Positions 62,864 through 64,000 of a DNA stretch of 64,000 nucleotides are shown here, piece by piece. Position numbers and translations under genes: made by a program. Source of the DNA: Lutibacter sp. (GTDB lineage: Bacteria > Bacteroidota > Bacteroidia > Flavobacteriales > Flavobacteriaceae); assembly GCA_002733665.1 (NCBI GenBank), contig NVWM01000027.1, positions 124,001 through 188,000 of the forward strand, read 5' to 3'. The notes below the pieces were generated by a model. The model was not told the origin of the DNA. It did not search any database and saw only the letters and a program-made list of their open reading frames with translations. How positions within the stretch are numbered: the first letter of the stretch is position 1; each line of letters opens with the position of its first letter.

Positions 62864-64000
62864 TTAACTTAATCTCATATCTGATACTGATGCTCCTGTT
62901 GGAATCATCGGAAATACATTATTTTCTTTTTCTATACATACTTCTAAGAAATACGATTCTTTTGAAGCCATCATTTTCTGAACTGCAGATGCCAAATCTT
63001 CTCTTTTTGTCACACGATTTGCCTCAATGTGATATCCTTTTGCGATTGTCACAAAATCTGGATTTACCATTTCAGTAGATGCATAACGCTTATCAAAAAA
63101 TAATTCTTGCCATTGACGTACCATCCCTAAAAATTCATTGTTCAACACAACAATTTTTACAGGAACTTTTGTTTGAAATATTGTCCCTAATTCTTGAATT
63201 GTCATTTGATAACCTCCGTCTCCAATAATTGCAACAACTTCACGATTTGGAACGCCCATTTTAGCACCAATTGCTGCAGGAAGTGCAAATCCCATTGTTC
63301 CTAATCCACCTGAAGTAATATTGCTTTTTGTTTGGCTAAATTTTGCATATCTGCAGGCAAACATTTGGTGCTGACCTACATCAGAAACGATAATAGCATC
63401 ATCATTTGAAGCTATATTTATTTGCTCTAAAACTTCCGCCATATTCAATCCTTCTTTTTCTGGATATAAATCTGATTTGATAACTTTATCAAACTCTAAT
63501 TGCTTTTTTTTATCAAATTCCTTTTTCCAATTATCATGATTATTTCTATCAATCAAAGGTAAAATCTGAGTTAACGTTTCTTTTACATCACCCAAAACTG
63601 CAACATCTGTAAGTACGTTTTTATCAACTTCGGCAGGATCAATTTCAAAGTGAATTACTTTGGCTTGTTTTGCATATTTACTCAAATCTCCAGTAACTCT
63701 ATCGTCAAAACGCATACCCAAAGCAATCAACACATCACATTCATTGGTTAAAACATTTGGCGCATAATTACCATGCATACCAACCATACCAACATTCAAA
63801 GGATGTTTTGTTTCTAATGCCGACAACCCTAAAATTGTCCATGACGCAGGAATGTCTGCCTTTTCTATAAAGGCTTTCAATTCTGTTTCTGCTTCTCCTA
63901 AAATAATACCTTGACCAAAAACAATTAACGGCTTTTTTGCATTGTTTATAATAGTTGCTGCTTCTTGAATTTTTGTTGAATCTATATCTGGCTTTGGCTT
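62864..64000 (-). CDS. ilvB: Acetolactate synthase large subunit, C-terminal part
   Basis: The last 378 residues of a thiamine-diphosphate enzyme; the frame is open to the right edge, so the N-terminal domain lies outside. The middle domain has VFGQGIILGEAETEL and VLIALGMRFDDRVTG. The C-terminal domain has SDVGQHQMFACRY, GGLGTMGFALPAAIGAKMG and the TPP/metal motif IIGDGGYQMTIQELGT with VVLNNEFLGMVRQWQE. An internal ATG at 63880 is not the start, because the conserved sequence continues before it. It condenses pyruvate into acetolactate or acetohydroxybutyrate. Confidence 0.97.
   Translation of the reverse strand, partial: KPKPDIDSTKIQEAATIINNAKKPLIVFGQGIILGEAETELKAFIEKADIPASWTILGLSALETKHPLNVGMVGMHGNYAPNVLTNECDVLIALGMRFDDRVTGDLSKYAKQAKVIHFEIDPAEVDKNVLTDVAVLGDVKETLTQILPLIDRNNHDNWKKEFDKKKQLEFDKVIKSDLYPEKEGLNMAEVLEQINIASNDDAIIVSDVGQHQMFACRYAKFSQTKSNITSGGLGTMGFALPAAIGAKMGVPNREVVAIIGDGGYQMTIQELGTIFQTKVPVKIVVLNNEFLGMVRQWQELFFDKRYASTEMVNPDFVTIAKGYHIEANRVTKREDLASAVQKMMASKESYFLEVCIEKENNVFPMIPTGASVSDMRLS

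Noticed and set aside
63874-63880. ATG at 63880 as the start of a short acetolactate synthase
   Set aside because: The upstream sequence stays open to the edge and encodes conserved large-subunit residues, so the gene is truncated by the window, not short.

Overview
The window looks like a chromosomal segment of an AT-rich member of the Flavobacteriaceae (Bacteroidota). Lineage markers visible here are the exosortase XrtF with its partner protein, a PorT/SprT gene beside ubiE, a lipoprotein TamA homologue (TamL type), a short primary sigma factor, a PBP3 with a PASTA tail, a very long FtsZ, no Shine-Dalgarno sequences, and many promoters with the Bacteroidota -7 box TAnnTTTG. The genus cannot be fixed from the sequence alone.

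Layout. 0-3.2 kb: the 5' part of a CusA/CzcA heavy-metal pump (cut by the left edge) with an HYC_CC_PP-type protein, an EF-hand protein, and the XrtF pair. 3.2-11 kb: a GAF protein, purH, then the elongation operon mreB-mreC-mreD-mrdA-rodA. 11-18 kb: rpsT with tRNA-Glu, proS, an odd Tyr/Gly then Ser/Thr/Arg-rich lipoprotein, a FadL-like porin, a NifU-like protein, ubiE/menG and porT. 18-28 kb: an rRNA methyltransferase, TamL, fbaA, accD, a thioredoxin-like lipoprotein, rpsO and pnp. 28-34 kb: a regulatory stretch with two ECF sigma factors (one paired with a probable dual-membrane anti-sigma factor, one coupled to a 58-aa protein and an MscS channel), rpoD and rpe. 34-36.3 kb: a CBS protein and a cassette-like unit lying among partial copies of the 3' end of tRNA-Arg. 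36.3-52 kb: YqeY and a compact dcw division/cell-wall cluster running mraZ-rsmH-ftsL-ftsI-murE-mraY-murD-ftsW-murG-murC-ftsQ-ftsA-ftsZ, led by a three-repeat MraZ operator. 52-54.6 kb: hydrolase, engB, RluA-family synthase. 54.6-57.9 kb: a C-M-R restriction-modification island. 57.9-64 kb: gapN and the isoleucine/valine genes ilvB-ilvN-ilvC-ilvA (ilvB cut by the right edge).

The most unusual signals are non-coding. A roughly 90-bp leader element recurs three times in full (before mreC, the FadL-like gene and porT) and once shortened (before the GAF gene), always in the direction of the downstream gene and always ending exactly at its ATG. Near 35-36.3 kb, tRNA-Arg 3'-end fragments and two long perfect inverted repeats accompany a single secreted-protein gene that has its own promoter and palindrome. 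Two sigma-factor loci with unusual partners, and the flanks of the restriction island, also deserve attention. No CRISPR array, rRNA operon, transposase or integrase was seen.
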